In this document: positions 17,722 through 29,914 of the stretch, piece by piece | Numbering within the stretch: the stretch's first letter is position 1 | How the letters are laid out: each line of letters begins with the position of its first letter | Assembly (NCBI RefSeq): GCF_006265115.1 | Contig: NZ_SMDR01000001.1 | Location: 1,116,001-1,180,000, forward strand | DNA: 64,000 bases | Reading direction: 5' to 3' | Source: Arenimonas terrae | GTDB taxonomy: Bacteria; Pseudomonadota; Gammaproteobacteria; Xanthomonadales; Xanthomonadaceae | Made by a program: the position numbers and the translations under genes | Notes under the pieces: generated by a model | What the model was told of the DNA's origin: nothing | The model's input: the letters and a program-made list of their open reading frames with translations, nothing else | The model's database searches: none

Positions 17722-17927
17722 TCGCCGCACAGCGGCGAGCCCTTGTCGCAACCTCGCCAAAATGGCACCGGACGCGTTCAGGGGAACGCGCCCCACGATA
17801 GGCGAGCCGCCCCGATTTTGAGCGTGCTCCCTCTTAACAAACCGCGTGGCGCAGGAAGGATCCTGCATGCGGAAGCCCGCAAGCCAGCACGCGCAAGCAA
17901 AGCGCCGATGCCCATCGGGAACTCCCT
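17722..17927 (-). repeat. Shared repeat module, copy B-right (inverted)
   Basis: The reverse complement matches copies A and B-left, from GGAGTTCCCGATGGGCATCGG through GCTTGCGGGCTTCCGCATGC to GTTCCCCTGAACGCGTCCGG and CGCCGCTGTGCGGCG. It makes element B a long imperfect inverted repeat around the minisatellite. Confidence 0.75.
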
Positions 17928-17949
17928 TCACGAAACCGCACAGATGGAA

Positions 17950-18039
17950 CCGTCAGTACCGGAGACGTGAGGTCCTCTTTCTGCGAAATAAAAGGCTTCA
18001 CTGAGCAGAAAGAGGACCTCACGTCTCCGGTACTGACGG
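17950..18039 (-). repeat. Large hairpin IR4 (reverse orientation, 35-bp perfect arms)
   Basis: Arms at 17950-17984 and 18005-18039 are perfectly complementary over 35 bp, the longest of the four. The loop GAAATAAAAGGCTTCACTGA is the exact reverse complement of the IR3 loop. The outer stem (CCGTCAGTACCGGAGACGTG) is unlike the other three. Confidence 0.92.
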
Positions 18040-18113
18040 CGCCAGATCCACCACGCGCTTGCGTTTTGAGCGGCGCCCCCCGAAGCTCCCGCCATCAACG
18101 GGGAGGAACGATC

Positions 18114-18509
18114 ATGCTGAGGAGCATCCTGGCGGTACTGGCCGGCATCCTGGTGATGGGCATCACCGTGGCGGCCGTGCAATGGCTCGGCCACTCGATC
18201 TTTCCGCCGCCGGCCCGCGTGGACCCGACCGACCACGACGCGATGATCGCCCTGATCGCCAGCATGCCGGTGATGGCCCTGGCCTTCGTGCTGCTCGCCT
18301 ACGCCTTCGGCACCTTCCTCGGCGCCTACACCGCCGCGACCATCAGCGTCGCGCACAAGCGTGGCGTCGCGGTCATCATCGGCGTGCTGATGCTGGCCCT
18401 GGCCGCGCTGAACTTCTCGGTGATCGCGCATCCGATGTGGATGGTCGTGCTCGGCGTGCTGATCCCGCTGCCCTTCGCCCTGCTGGCCTGGAAGCTGGCG
18501 AAGGCCTAG
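18114..18509 (+). CDS. Small four-helix membrane protein, unknown function
   Basis: A 131-residue protein with four predicted transmembrane helices: LRSILAVLAGILVMGITVAA, SMPVMALAFVLLAYAFGTFLGAY, GVAVIIGVLMLALAALNFSVI and MWMVVLGVLIPLPFALLAW. The first loop (HSIFPPPARVDPTDHDAM) is a periplasm-length segment with acidic residues. The ATG at 18114 follows GGGGAGGA at ideal distance, so the start is secure. It begins 64 bp after element B and overlaps the convergent EamA gene by 4 bp. Similar small proteins occur widely as uncharacterised membrane proteins. Confidence 0.8.
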   Translation: MLRSILAVLAGILVMGITVAAVQWLGHSIFPPPARVDPTDHDAMIALIASMPVMALAFVLLAYAFGTFLGAYTAATISVAHKRGVAVIIGVLMLALAALNFSVIAHPMWMVVLGVLIPLPFALLAWKLAKA

Positions 18510-19381
18510 GTCGCCGCGTCGGGCGCCGACCGCACGCTCAGCCACGCGCCCGCCAGCAGCAGCGCGACCGCCACGCCCTGGCTCCAGTGCGGCGTGGCGC
18601 GCCCGAACAGCAGCAGCAATCCGGTCGACAGCAGCGGTGCAGCGTAGGACAAGGTGCCCAGCACCGCGATATCGCCGCGCTTGGTGCCGATGTCCCACAG
18701 CCAGAAGGCGATGCCGGTCGGCCCCAGGCCGAGCACGGCGATCACCAGCCACTGCAGCGGCGTCGGTGGCACCGTTGTTTCGAACGCCAGGTGCGCGCCG
18801 GCGCCGAGCAGACCGACCGCCAGGCAGGATCCGGCCATCGCCGCGCTCGCCACCGCTTCGAAGCGGCGGTTGAGTACCGAATACAGCGACCAGATCAGGG
18901 CCGCGCCAATCGCGGCCAGGTAGCCGGGAAGATGCGCCGGCTCGATGTCGACGCTGCCGCCGCGCGACACCAGCAGCACCGCCGCGACCAGGCCCAGCAC
19001 CGTGCCCAGCCACTGCGCCGCGCGCACGCGCACGCCGCCGAGCAGGGCCGCGAACACCACGATCAGCAGCGGCCACAGGTAGTTGAGCAGATTGGCCTCG
19101 ACCGCCGGCGCGTTCTTGAGCGCGATGAAATACAGCGCGTGGTACCCGAACAGCGCGCCGATGCCGAGCACAGCGGCCGCCGGCGGCTGCCGAAGGGCCG
19201 TCAGCCCCGGCCCGCCCGGTCGCGCCAGCAACAGCACCCCGGATATTCCGGCGATGCCAAACCCCAGGGCCAGCAGCTGGAACGGCGGGATGTCGCCGGT
19301 GGCCGTGGTCAGCACGGCCAGCGAGGACCAGAGCAGCACGGCACAGAAGCCGGCGAAGGTGGCGCGACGTCGGGCGGTCAT
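18506..19381 (-). CDS. EamA/DMT family exporter, YddG-like
   Basis: A 291-residue drug/metabolite transporter with ten hydrophobic helices arranged as two EamA repeats (about 10-140 and 150-285). The start RRATFAGFCAVLLWSSLAVLTTATGDIPPFQLLALGFG resembles YddG, the aromatic amino-acid exporter. TGIAFWLWDIGTKRGDIAVLG in the second half is also like that group. Substrate is not determinable from sequence alone. The gene stands alone on the minus strand. Confidence 0.85.
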   Translation of the reverse strand: MTARRRATFAGFCAVLLWSSLAVLTTATGDIPPFQLLALGFGIAGISGVLLLARPGGPGLTALRQPPAAAVLGIGALFGYHALYFIALKNAPAVEANLLNYLWPLLIVVFAALLGGVRVRAAQWLGTVLGLVAAVLLVSRGGSVDIEPAHLPGYLAAIGAALIWSLYSVLNRRFEAVASAAMAGSCLAVGLLGAGAHLAFETTVPPTPLQWLVIAVLGLGPTGIAFWLWDIGTKRGDIAVLGTLSYAAPLLSTGLLLLFGRATPHWSQGVAVALLLAGAWLSVRSAPDAAT

Positions 19382-19472
19382 GGGCGGTTCCGCGGCCGAT
19401 GCCGCACGGGGACCGCGGGATGCTACACCGCGGCGCGGCGCGATCCCCGGGGGAATCGCGCCTGGGTCCGGT

Positions 19473-19892
19473 TCAGAACGGCTTGGCCAGCACCAGGAAG
19501 ATCAGCGGGATCAGGAACAGCAGCGGCAGTTCGTTGAACCAGCGCAGCGTCGTCGGCGACGGCAGGTCGCCGCCCGCCGCGGCCTTCTTCAGCCAGCGGC
19601 CGGCGACGATGAAATAGGCCAGCAGCGCCGCCACCAGGGCCAGCTTCGCGTGCAGCCAGCCGCCGCTCATGCCGAAGTAGAACCACAGCACGCCGCCCAG
19701 GATCACCGCGATGCCGAACATGTTGTGGCCGAAGCCGTACAGCCGGCGCCCCATCAGCACCAGCCGCGCCTGCACCTCGGGCTGGCCGCGAGTCTCGGCC
19801 AGGTTCACCAGGATGCGCGGCAGGTAGAAGACTGTCGCCATCCAGGCGATGACGAAGAGCAGGTGGAAGGTCTTGGTCCAGAGATAGGCCAC
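19473..19892 (-). CDS. CopD/HemJ-like membrane protein
   Basis: A 139-residue four-helix membrane protein of the UPF0093/HemJ group, whose characterised members oxidise protoporphyrinogen IX to protoporphyrin IX. The N-terminus WTKTFHLLFVIAWMATVFYLPRILVNLAE keeps the conserved His (H10) and the F-x-LPR motif. GGWLHAKLALV holds the conserved Lys. The start is a GTG at 19890-19892 behind AAGGAAA. It lies 21 bp after the M48 lipoprotein gene on the same strand. HemJ activity is probable but CopD-type proteins share the fold. Confidence 0.8.
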   Translation of the reverse strand: MAYLWTKTFHLLFVIAWMATVFYLPRILVNLAETRGQPEVQARLVLMGRRLYGFGHNMFGIAVILGGVLWFYFGMSGGWLHAKLALVAALLAYFIVAGRWLKKAAAGGDLPSPTTLRWFNELPLLFLIPLIFLVLAKPF

Positions 19893-19913
19893 GTTCGGTT
19901 TCCTTGCGGGGTG

Positions 19914-20708
19914 TCAGCGGCAGGCCGGCTTGCGCCCGGCGGCGCGGGCCTGCTGGTAGGTGGGCATCAGGGCGGGGGCGGCGGCCTGCAGCGAGACGAT
20001 GCGCTGCTGCGGGTCCGGATGGGTCGAGATCCAGGCCGGCACGCGGCTGCCGTTGCCCTGGGCGACCATGTTCTGCCACAGGGCCGCGGCGGCGTTGGGG
20101 TCGAAGCCGGCCTGCGCCATGTAGCGCTGGCCGAGCACGTCGGCTTCGCTTTCGTGCTTGCGCGAGAACGGCAGGATCACGCCCGCCTGCGCGCCCAGGC
20201 CGAGCAGGCCAAGCAACTGCTGGCGCTGGCCGCCGGTGGCGGAGTTGGCGACCTGCAGCGCCGTCTCGGCGGCGAACTGCTGCGACACGCGCTCGGCGGC
20301 GTGGCGCGAGATGACGTGGCCGAGCTCGTGGCCGATCACGGCCGCCAGCTGGTCCTGGTCCTTGGCGACCTTCAGCAGGCCGGTGTGCACGCCGACCTTG
20401 CCGCCCGGCAGGGCGAAGGCGTTGGCGCTGTCGTCGGCGATCAGGGCGACTTCCCATTTCTGGCTGCGGGCGGGCTCGGGCAGCTGGGCGATCAGCGCAT
20501 CGGCGACGCAGCGCACGTAGCGGGCGCGGGCCGGATCGTTGGCGAGCTTGCCGCTGGTCTTGATCTGGTTGAAGGCGGTGGCGCCCATCTTGTCCATGTC
20601 GGCATCGCTGACCAGGATCAGCTGGGACCGGCCGGTGGGCGTGGTGGTGCAGGCGGCGAGGATGGCCAGGGCCAGGCCGGCGAGCAGTTTCGAGGGGTGC
20701 GGGCGCAT
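19914..20708 (-). CDS. M48 family metallopeptidase lipoprotein
   Basis: A 264-residue periplasmic zinc protease of the LoiP/YcaL/BepA-related group, presumably acting in outer-membrane quality control. The lipobox AILAAC puts the lipidated Cys at position 20. The zinc motif is HELGH at 127-131, with the third ligand in HESEADVLG further on. PFSRKHESEAD and GFDPNAAAALWQNM are standard for this group. The ATG at 20706-20708 was chosen because GGAGAG lies just upstream on the minus strand. It is followed by the HemJ-like gene. Confidence 0.92.
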   Translation of the reverse strand: MRPHPSKLLAGLALAILAACTTTPTGRSQLILVSDADMDKMGATAFNQIKTSGKLANDPARARYVRCVADALIAQLPEPARSQKWEVALIADDSANAFALPGGKVGVHTGLLKVAKDQDQLAAVIGHELGHVISRHAAERVSQQFAAETALQVANSATGGQRQQLLGLLGLGAQAGVILPFSRKHESEADVLGQRYMAQAGFDPNAAAALWQNMVAQGNGSRVPAWISTHPDPQQRIVSLQAAAPALMPTYQQARAAGRKPACR

Positions 20709-20810
20709 GGCTCTCTCCTTCGGGTGGGGCTGCATCGGGGCCCCATGATTCCGGCATCGCCCGCCGGCCGCAATACCGCCGCGGTTCAGGCGCCTGCGGG
20801 GGTTCTGGGG

Positions 20811-20816
20811 TACAAT
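20811..20816 (+). promoter_or_regulatory. deaD: Candidate -10 box of deaD
   Basis: TACAAT in GGGGTACAATCGCG lies 66 bp before the deaD ATG. An acceptable -35 is not clear (TTCAGG with a 20-bp spacer is the nearest). Confidence 0.4.
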
Positions 20817-20881
20817 CGCGCGCCTTCTTCGTGTCCGTGGTGTGCCGGAATGCGAAGTACCTCGCTTCCTCCAGGACTCCC

Positions 20882-22762
<1,881 letters not shown>

Positions 22763-22784
22763 GGCGCGCCACGCCGGCCGCGCC

Positions 22785-23456
22785 TCAGGGCGCGGTCGGC
22801 AGGCTGCCCAGTCCCTTCTGCAGCAGCGGAAGATGCGGGCGCAGCAGGTCGGCGTTGTGGCGGGCGGCGGCCATGGCCGCTTCGTCGCCGCGGTCGACGC
22901 CCGGCATCGCGGGCAGTTCCGACATGCCGGGCATGCCCGGCACATTCGCCAGGTCCGGCATCTCCACCAGCAGCGGCAGCGCCGCGAAGGCCTGGCGGCG
23001 GATGTAGGCGTATTCGTCGCGCGACAGCCCGGCCTGGTTCACGCCCTTGGCCTGCGCCTCGCGGGCGCGCTTGAGCAGGGTGGACAACTCCGAGTACGCG
23101 GTGGCCACGTCCTGGAACGAGGCCTCGCCGCCGTTTTTCAGCGCCTGCGCCTCGCGCGCGCGCTGCGCCAGGCGTCCGAGGTCGGCGCCCATCTCCGCGA
23201 CGAACACTTCCTGCACCTGCACCAGGGACTGCACCTGGGCCGGCGTCAGGCGGCCGTCTGCGGGCGGCGTGTAGGGCGCCGTATTGGTGATGTCCTTGCC
23301 CAGGTCGATCGTGGTCGCCCAGTCCTTCGCGCCCTGCACCAGGTCGCTGCCGGCGCTCCACATCGGCCGCAGCACGAACCACCAGGCCGCGCCCAGTCCG
23401 ATCACCAACACCAGGATCACCACCAGGCAACCCGCCAGCCATTTTTTCGCGGCCAT
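22785..23456 (-). CDS. Membrane-anchored periplasmic protein, unknown function
   Basis: A 223-residue protein with one N-terminal transmembrane helix (about 7-28, GCLVVILVLVIGLGAAWWFV) and a helical, Ala/Gln/Arg-rich periplasmic part (about 70-150) likely to form coiled coil. A Pro/Met segment (MPDLANVPGMPGMSELPAMPG) follows. No family motif was recognised. AGGAGAAC precedes the ATG. It is the second gene of an operon behind the DUF4349 lipoprotein (10 bp gap), so the two probably act together in the envelope. Confidence 0.75.
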   Translation of the reverse strand: MAAKKWLAGCLVVILVLVIGLGAAWWFVLRPMWSAGSDLVQGAKDWATTIDLGKDITNTAPYTPPADGRLTPAQVQSLVQVQEVFVAEMGADLGRLAQRAREAQALKNGGEASFQDVATAYSELSTLLKRAREAQAKGVNQAGLSRDEYAYIRRQAFAALPLLVEMPDLANVPGMPGMSELPAMPGVDRGDEAAMAAARHNADLLRPHLPLLQKGLGSLPTAP

Positions 23457-23466
23457 GTCGTTCTCC

Positions 23467-24273
23467 TCAGCCCTTGGCCGCTGCGCGGCGACGGCGCCGC
23501 AGCCAGGCGCGCACGATCCAGATCAGGAACAGGCCGAACAGCGCGAACGGCGTCAGCGCCACCACGGTGGTGACCAGCATCGCGACGCTGCCGTCGAGCA
23601 CCTCCAGGCTGTCGCGGAAGGCCATGCGCACCTCGGACCGCTCGGCGTCGACGCCGCTGGCGCGGAAGTTGAGCGTGAGCAGGTTGGTGTTGATGCGCCG
23701 CTGCTGCTGCGCCGACTCCTGTTCGGCGGTCTGCAGCTCGGCCTCGATCTGGGCCAGCTGGTTGCCCAGGGCGATCAGGTCCTCGGCCTTGAGGTCCTTG
23801 CGGGCCAGGAACTCGCTGAGCCGGACGTGCTGGGACTGCAGGCGCTGGCGGCGCAGGCCGTTGTCGCGCACGGCGTCGGCCAGGTCCTCGGCCTGGGTGC
23901 TGCGCTCGGACAGTTCGGCGCCTTCGGCGGCCATTGCCACCAGCGGCTCGATGGCCTTGGGCGCGGCGCGCATCACCAGCTGCCCGCTGGGCCACTGGCC
24001 GGCGCTCTGCTGCTCGCCCAGCACCACGCAGTCGCCGTGCGCCTGGTCCATGCAGGCCTTGCGCACGGCGCCCAGCCGCCCGGCGATGCGGTCCGCCGGC
24101 AGGCGGATGCCGGCCTCGTGGCTGTAGGCCAGGAAACTGCCGGGGGCATTGCCCTGCCCGGCCATCGCCGGTGCCGACGCCTCCGCGGCCGCCGGCGATT
24201 CGCCGACCTTGTTCGCGCAGCCCGCGACCAGAACGCACAGCAGCACGAGCGCCGAACCCAGGAAACGATGCAT
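23467..24273 (-). CDS. DUF4349 family lipoprotein
   Basis: A 268-residue envelope protein. The signal ends in LVAGC, giving a lipidated Cys at 19. The centre (about 110-195) is a long coiled coil including LKAEDLIALGNQLAQIEAELQTAE, the region that defines DUF4349. A C-terminal transmembrane helix (about 230-252) is followed by a basic tail (RRRRRAAAKG). A strong GGAGGA site supports the ATG at 24273 over an upstream ATG. It is co-directional with the membrane-anchored protein downstream. The function is unknown. Confidence 0.85.
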   Translation of the reverse strand: MHRFLGSALVLLCVLVAGCANKVGESPAAAEASAPAMAGQGNAPGSFLAYSHEAGIRLPADRIAGRLGAVRKACMDQAHGDCVVLGEQQSAGQWPSGQLVMRAAPKAIEPLVAMAAEGAELSERSTQAEDLADAVRDNGLRRQRLQSQHVRLSEFLARKDLKAEDLIALGNQLAQIEAELQTAEQESAQQQRRINTNLLTLNFRASGVDAERSEVRMAFRDSLEVLDGSVAMLVTTVVALTPFALFGLFLIWIVRAWLRRRRRAAAKG

Positions 24274-24366
24274 GGATGTCCTCCGTTTCGCCAAGACTAG
24301 CCGAGTCGGGCGCGGCGCGGCAGCCGCCGGCCGGTATCATGCCGCCTGGCCCGCGACTTCCTTGCC

Positions 24367-25602
24367 ATGACCGACCCGAACAGACCGCCGGAAAACGATG
24401 TCGTGGTGATCGGCGGCGGCGCCGCGGGCCTGATGTGCGCGCTCACCGCCGGCCGGCGCGGCCGGCGCGTGCGCCTGATCGAACACGCCAACCGCTGCGG
24501 CAAGAAGATCCTGATGTCGGGCGGTGGCCGCTGCAACTTCACCAATACCGGCACCACGCCGGCGAACTTCCTCTCGGCCAACCCGCATTTCTGCAAGTCG
24601 GCGCTGGCGCGCTACCGGCCGACCGACTTCATCGCGATGGTCGAGGCACACGGCATCGCCTATCACGAGAAGGAGCTCGGCCAGCTGTTCTGCGACGAGT
24701 CGTCCAAGCAGATCGTGGCGATGCTGATCGAAGAATGCCGGCGCGCCGGGGTGCGCATCGATACGGCGACCGCGGTCACCGAGGTGATGGCCACGACCGG
24801 CGGCGGCTTCCGCCTGCGCACGGCGCCCAGCCGCGAGGGCGGCAGCCGCGGCGAAGGCATTGCCGCGACCCTCGAAACGGCCTCGCTGGTGGTCGCGACC
24901 GGCGGCCTGTCCATCCCGAGCCTGGGCGCCTCCGGCTTCGGCTATGAACTCGCCCGCCAGTTCGGCCACACCGTGCTCCCGACCCGCGCCGGCCTGGTGC
25001 CGCTCACACTCAGCGGCAAACACCAGGAGCACTACGCCGACCTCGCCGGCGTCGCTCTGCACGTGTCGGCGCGCTGCGGCAAGGCGCGTTTCGACAACGC
25101 CATGCTGGTCACGCACCGCGGCCTGAGCGGCCCCAGCATCCTGCAGATCTCCTCGTACTGGGAGCCGGGCAAGGAACTGCTGCTCGACCTGCTGCCCGAA
25201 CACGACATCGAGGCCTGGCTGCTGGAGCGCCAGGCCGCGCAGCCGGCCGCCGAGCTCAAGACCGTGCTCGGCGACGTGTTCCCGAAACGCTTCGCGCAGC
25301 GCCTGTGCGAGGTCTGGTTCAAGAACAAGCCGATGCGCCAGTACACGCACCACGAGCTGCCGAACATCGCCCGGCAGCTCGCGCATTGGCCCATCGTCGC
25401 CAGCGGCACCGAGGGCTACCGCACCGCCGAGGTCACCCTGGGCGGCGTCGACACCGACGGCGTCTCGTCCGCCACGATGGCCTCGAAACACGTGCCGGGC
25501 CTGTTCTTCGTCGGCGAGGTGCTCGACGTCACCGGCTGGCTGGGCGGCTACAACTTCCAGTGGGCCTGGGCCTCCGGCCACGCCGCCGGACTGGCGGCGT
25601 GA
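24367..25602 (+). CDS. HI0933/YhiN-family FAD-dependent oxidoreductase
   Basis: A 411-residue flavoprotein of uncharacterised redox function. The N-terminal FAD fold VVVIGGGAAGLMCALTAGRRG (about 10-30) is followed by the family block CGKKILMSGGGRCNFTN. The middle contains LVVATGGLSIPSLGASGFGY, and the C-terminus closes with VTLGGVDTDGVSS and VTGWLGGYNFQWAWASGHAAG. These are the hallmarks of YhiN/HI0933 proteins. Neighbours are on the opposite strand at both sides, so it is a single-gene unit. Confidence 0.93.
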   Translation: MTDPNRPPENDVVVIGGGAAGLMCALTAGRRGRRVRLIEHANRCGKKILMSGGGRCNFTNTGTTPANFLSANPHFCKSALARYRPTDFIAMVEAHGIAYHEKELGQLFCDESSKQIVAMLIEECRRAGVRIDTATAVTEVMATTGGGFRLRTAPSREGGSRGEGIAATLETASLVVATGGLSIPSLGASGFGYELARQFGHTVLPTRAGLVPLTLSGKHQEHYADLAGVALHVSARCGKARFDNAMLVTHRGLSGPSILQISSYWEPGKELLLDLLPEHDIEAWLLERQAAQPAAELKTVLGDVFPKRFAQRLCEVWFKNKPMRQYTHHELPNIARQLAHWPIVASGTEGYRTAEVTLGGVDTDGVSSATMASKHVPGLFFVGEVLDVTGWLGGYNFQWAWASGHAAGLAA

Positions 25603-25614
25603 CCGGCATGCGGC

Positions 25615-27432
25615 TTACCTGATCGGCTCGTCCAGCATCAGCTGGCGCGCGAAGCGCACCGGCGGCGCGCCGTAGGACAGCATGCGGTTGTTGTAGTCCT
25701 TCAGCGAGAAGGCTTCGCCCCACTTGGCCTTCGCCGCCTCGCGCGCGTCGAAGTGCTCCTGCGCGCCGACGAAATAGGTCGCCAGCTGGGTGGACGAGAG
25801 CTGCGCGCGCACCCACTTGCCTTCGGCCTCGCGCTCCTGCTGGAAGGTCTGGCGCACCATCAGGTCCATCGCCTGTTCCTTGCTCCAGTTGTCCACGTGC
25901 ACGCCCTGGTCGAGGATGGCGTTGGCGACGGCGCGGGCGTAGAACTTGAGCTGGGTCAGCCGGAACAGCGGGCTGTTGTCCATGTAGCCGGCGTCCGCGA
26001 CCATGCGCTCGGTGTAGACGGCCCAGCCCTCGGCGAACGGGCCGGAGCGCAGCACCGCGCGCAGCGTCGACGGGTGTTCGGCCGAGTGCACGCCCTCGAG
26101 GTAATGGCCCGGCATCGCCTCGTGGATGCTCAGCACGTGGATCATGTAGTTGTTGTATTCGCGAAGGAACGAATCCACCTGGGCGTCGGTCCAGTCGTCC
26201 GGGATCGGCGAGATCGCGTAATACGTGTCCAGGCCCTTGTCGAGCGGGCCGGGCGAATCGCAGTACGCCACCGAGAAGCCGCGCTGGAACTCCGGCATCA
26301 GGATGATCTTGACCGGGTCGTTTGGCACCGTGACCAGGTCTTTCTCGCGCACGAACTGCGTGGCGACGTCGAGGGTGTGCTTGGCGAAATCGACCACTTC
26401 GGTGCGGCCGGGCTTCTCGGCGTAGGCGAGCTCCAGCGCGGCTTCAATCGCGGCCTGGCGCTGCGCCTCGCTCGGCGACTCCGGCGTTTCCGGCGCGCCC
26501 GCGCGGTCCTTCAGCACGCCGCGCGCGACCGTGTACATCTCGTCGCGCACGCGCGCCAGCTCGGCCTCGGCGCGCTGGCGGATCTCCTGGCGGCTCAGCG
26601 ACGAGTTCAGGGCGAACTTCAGCTGCTGATCGTATTTCTCCGCACCGATGCGGAAGTCGCCGGCGGCGTTCGGCACCAGGGTCTCGTCCAGCCACTTCTG
26701 GTGCTCCTCGACCGCGGCGCGCACGGTGGCGACCGCGGCGTCCAGGCGGGCGCGCTGCTCGCCTTCGAGCTGGCCGGCGTTGGGCAGGATGAAGGTATCG
26801 AGCAGCGAGAGCACGCCGCGGTTCTGCCTCGCCACCGTTTCGGCATGCGTCTTCGGCACGCGCGCGGGGTCGAGGTTGGCGCGTGCCTGCGCCAGCAGCG
26901 CCGGAAGTTTTTCCATGCGCGCCGTGGCCGATACCAGGCGTTCGGGCATCGGCGCGAACTCGCGCGCCATCAGGCTGTAGATCGCGCCGCCGGCCAGGCT
27001 GCTGTAGCTCTGCGGGTCCCAGGCCCAGCGCTGCAGCACGGCCTCGTCCCACAGGCCGTATTCGAGCTGGTTGCGCAGGATCGCCGCGTCCACCTGGTTC
27101 TCGCGCGAGAGCTGCGCGGCATCGATCTTCGCCAGGTCGGCCAGCAGCGACTGCGCCCAGGCCACGGCCTTCTGCCGGCCTTCGGGGCTGAGGTCGTCGA
27201 GCTCGGCGTCGAAGCGGTGGTCGCCCATGCCCGTGGCGTAGACCGGGCTCAGGGCCAGGCCTTCTTCGAGGAAACGTTTGGACAGCGCAGCGAAAGCGGT
27301 GTCGGCTTCGGAGACGACGTCGGCGGTCGGGCTGGTCGCGGCGGCCGTGTCGGTGGACGGCGCGGGGTTGCCCTGGCCGCAGCCGGCGAGCAGGACGGTG
27401 GCGAGGGCGGCTGCGATCAGCGTCTGGCGCAT
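25615..27432 (-). CDS. DUF885 family lipoprotein, putative metallo-carboxypeptidase-like
   Basis: A 605-residue exported protein with a lipobox (LLAGC). It carries the DUF885 region, including IHEAMPGHYLEGVHS, whose H-E-A-x-P-G-H is a zinc-type HExxxGH motif, and FAEGWAVYTERMVADAG, typical of this peptidase-like clan. Members are predicted dipeptidyl or carboxypeptidases, with few characterised. The ATG at 27430-27432 places the signal peptide properly (MRQTLIAAALATVLLAGC); an upstream in-frame start would add 11 residues. It converges with the YhiN-like gene, 12 bp apart. Confidence 0.9.
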   Translation of the reverse strand: MRQTLIAAALATVLLAGCGQGNPAPSTDTAAATSPTADVVSEADTAFAALSKRFLEEGLALSPVYATGMGDHRFDAELDDLSPEGRQKAVAWAQSLLADLAKIDAAQLSRENQVDAAILRNQLEYGLWDEAVLQRWAWDPQSYSSLAGGAIYSLMAREFAPMPERLVSATARMEKLPALLAQARANLDPARVPKTHAETVARQNRGVLSLLDTFILPNAGQLEGEQRARLDAAVATVRAAVEEHQKWLDETLVPNAAGDFRIGAEKYDQQLKFALNSSLSRQEIRQRAEAELARVRDEMYTVARGVLKDRAGAPETPESPSEAQRQAAIEAALELAYAEKPGRTEVVDFAKHTLDVATQFVREKDLVTVPNDPVKIILMPEFQRGFSVAYCDSPGPLDKGLDTYYAISPIPDDWTDAQVDSFLREYNNYMIHVLSIHEAMPGHYLEGVHSAEHPSTLRAVLRSGPFAEGWAVYTERMVADAGYMDNSPLFRLTQLKFYARAVANAILDQGVHVDNWSKEQAMDLMVRQTFQQEREAEGKWVRAQLSSTQLATYFVGAQEHFDAREAAKAKWGEAFSLKDYNNRMLSYGAPPVRFARQLMLDEPIR

Positions 27433-27546
27433 GGGGCTTCCCGGAAGTGAGCGAAGCCGAAGCATAGCCGCCCCCGGGTCGTCACCCGATCCGTACGGGC
27501 CGGTATGTTAGAGTCCGGCTCACCTTTCCCCCGCCGGTCTGTTCCC

Positions 27547-29328
<1,782 letters not shown>

Positions 29329-29332
29329 GCGG

Positions 29333-29905
29333 TCACTTCCACAAGGCCTTCCAGCCTTCGGGGCCCAGCTTGCGCAGCGTCTCGATATTGGTCTCGTAGA
29401 TGCGCTCGGCCTCCGGGAAGGCCGCCACGGCCTTGTCCACGCTGTCCTCGCGCAGCAGGTGCAGGGTCGGGTACGGCGCGCGGTTGCTGAAGTTGCCCAT
29501 GTCGTCCGGTTCGCTGTCGGCGAACTGGTAGTGCGGGTGGAAGCTGGCGACCTGCAGCACGCCGTCGAGTCCGAGTTCGTCGACCGCGGCGTCGGCGATG
29601 TCCAGGAAATCGTTGTAGTCGAGGAAATCGCGCAGCACGCGCGGGTGGATCAGCAACGTCGTCTCGATGTCGCCCGGGTCGGCGGCCGCCAGCAGCTGCA
29701 GCTCGTGCAGCAGGTCCTCGAGCAGCGACTCTTCGTTTTCGGCGTGGCTGACCACGTAGCGGATCTGGCGCTTCACGTGCACGGCCTTGGCGAAGGGGCA
29801 CAGGTTCAGGCCGATGACGGCCTTCTCCAGCCAGGCCCGGGTCGCCTCGATCACGGCCTCGTCGGACAGCGGCTCGATGCCGTGCAGCGGATCGGAGTGG
29901 TGCAT
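29333..29905 (-). CDS. DUF1415 family protein
   Basis: A 190-residue soluble protein of unknown function, conserved mainly in gammaproteobacteria and Xanthomonadales. Family blocks are VIGLNLCPFAKAV near residue 30, LLIHPRVLRDFLDYNDFLDIAD, VASFHPHYQFADSEPDDMGNFSNRAPYPTLHLLRE, and the C-terminal NIETLRKLGPEGW. The conserved Cys in NLCPFA may be functional. It is 9 bp downstream of the Old Yellow Enzyme gene and probably co-transcribed. Confidence 0.92.
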   Translation of the reverse strand: MHHSDPLHGIEPLSDEAVIEATRAWLEKAVIGLNLCPFAKAVHVKRQIRYVVSHAENEESLLEDLLHELQLLAAADPGDIETTLLIHPRVLRDFLDYNDFLDIADAAVDELGLDGVLQVASFHPHYQFADSEPDDMGNFSNRAPYPTLHLLREDSVDKAVAAFPEAERIYETNIETLRKLGPEGWKALWK

Positions 29906-29914
29906 GTTCGCCTC

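Larger units (their letters stand above)
17250..18049. mobile_element. Composite repeat element B (MITE-like, 800 bp, perfect 12-bp ends)
   Basis: GGATCTGGCGCC at 17250-17261 and GGCGCCAGATCC at 18038-18049 are perfect inverted ends exactly 800 bp apart. Inside each end is a large hairpin (IR3 and IR4, opposite orientation). Further in are two inverted copies of a 210-bp module, and in the centre a (GTTGCAGTRGMT)7 minisatellite. The element fills almost the whole gap from rhlE to 18114. No transposase gene and no clear target duplication are visible (flanks GGCGCTGTT and ACCACGCGC). Frames through it translate the repeats and are not credible genes. Confidence 0.72.

Noticed and set aside
17198-17970. 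Frames in element B, including a VDVAVDVA repeat protein
   Set aside because: The repeat peptide is a by-product of the 12-bp minisatellite; no start signal or conserved domain supports it.
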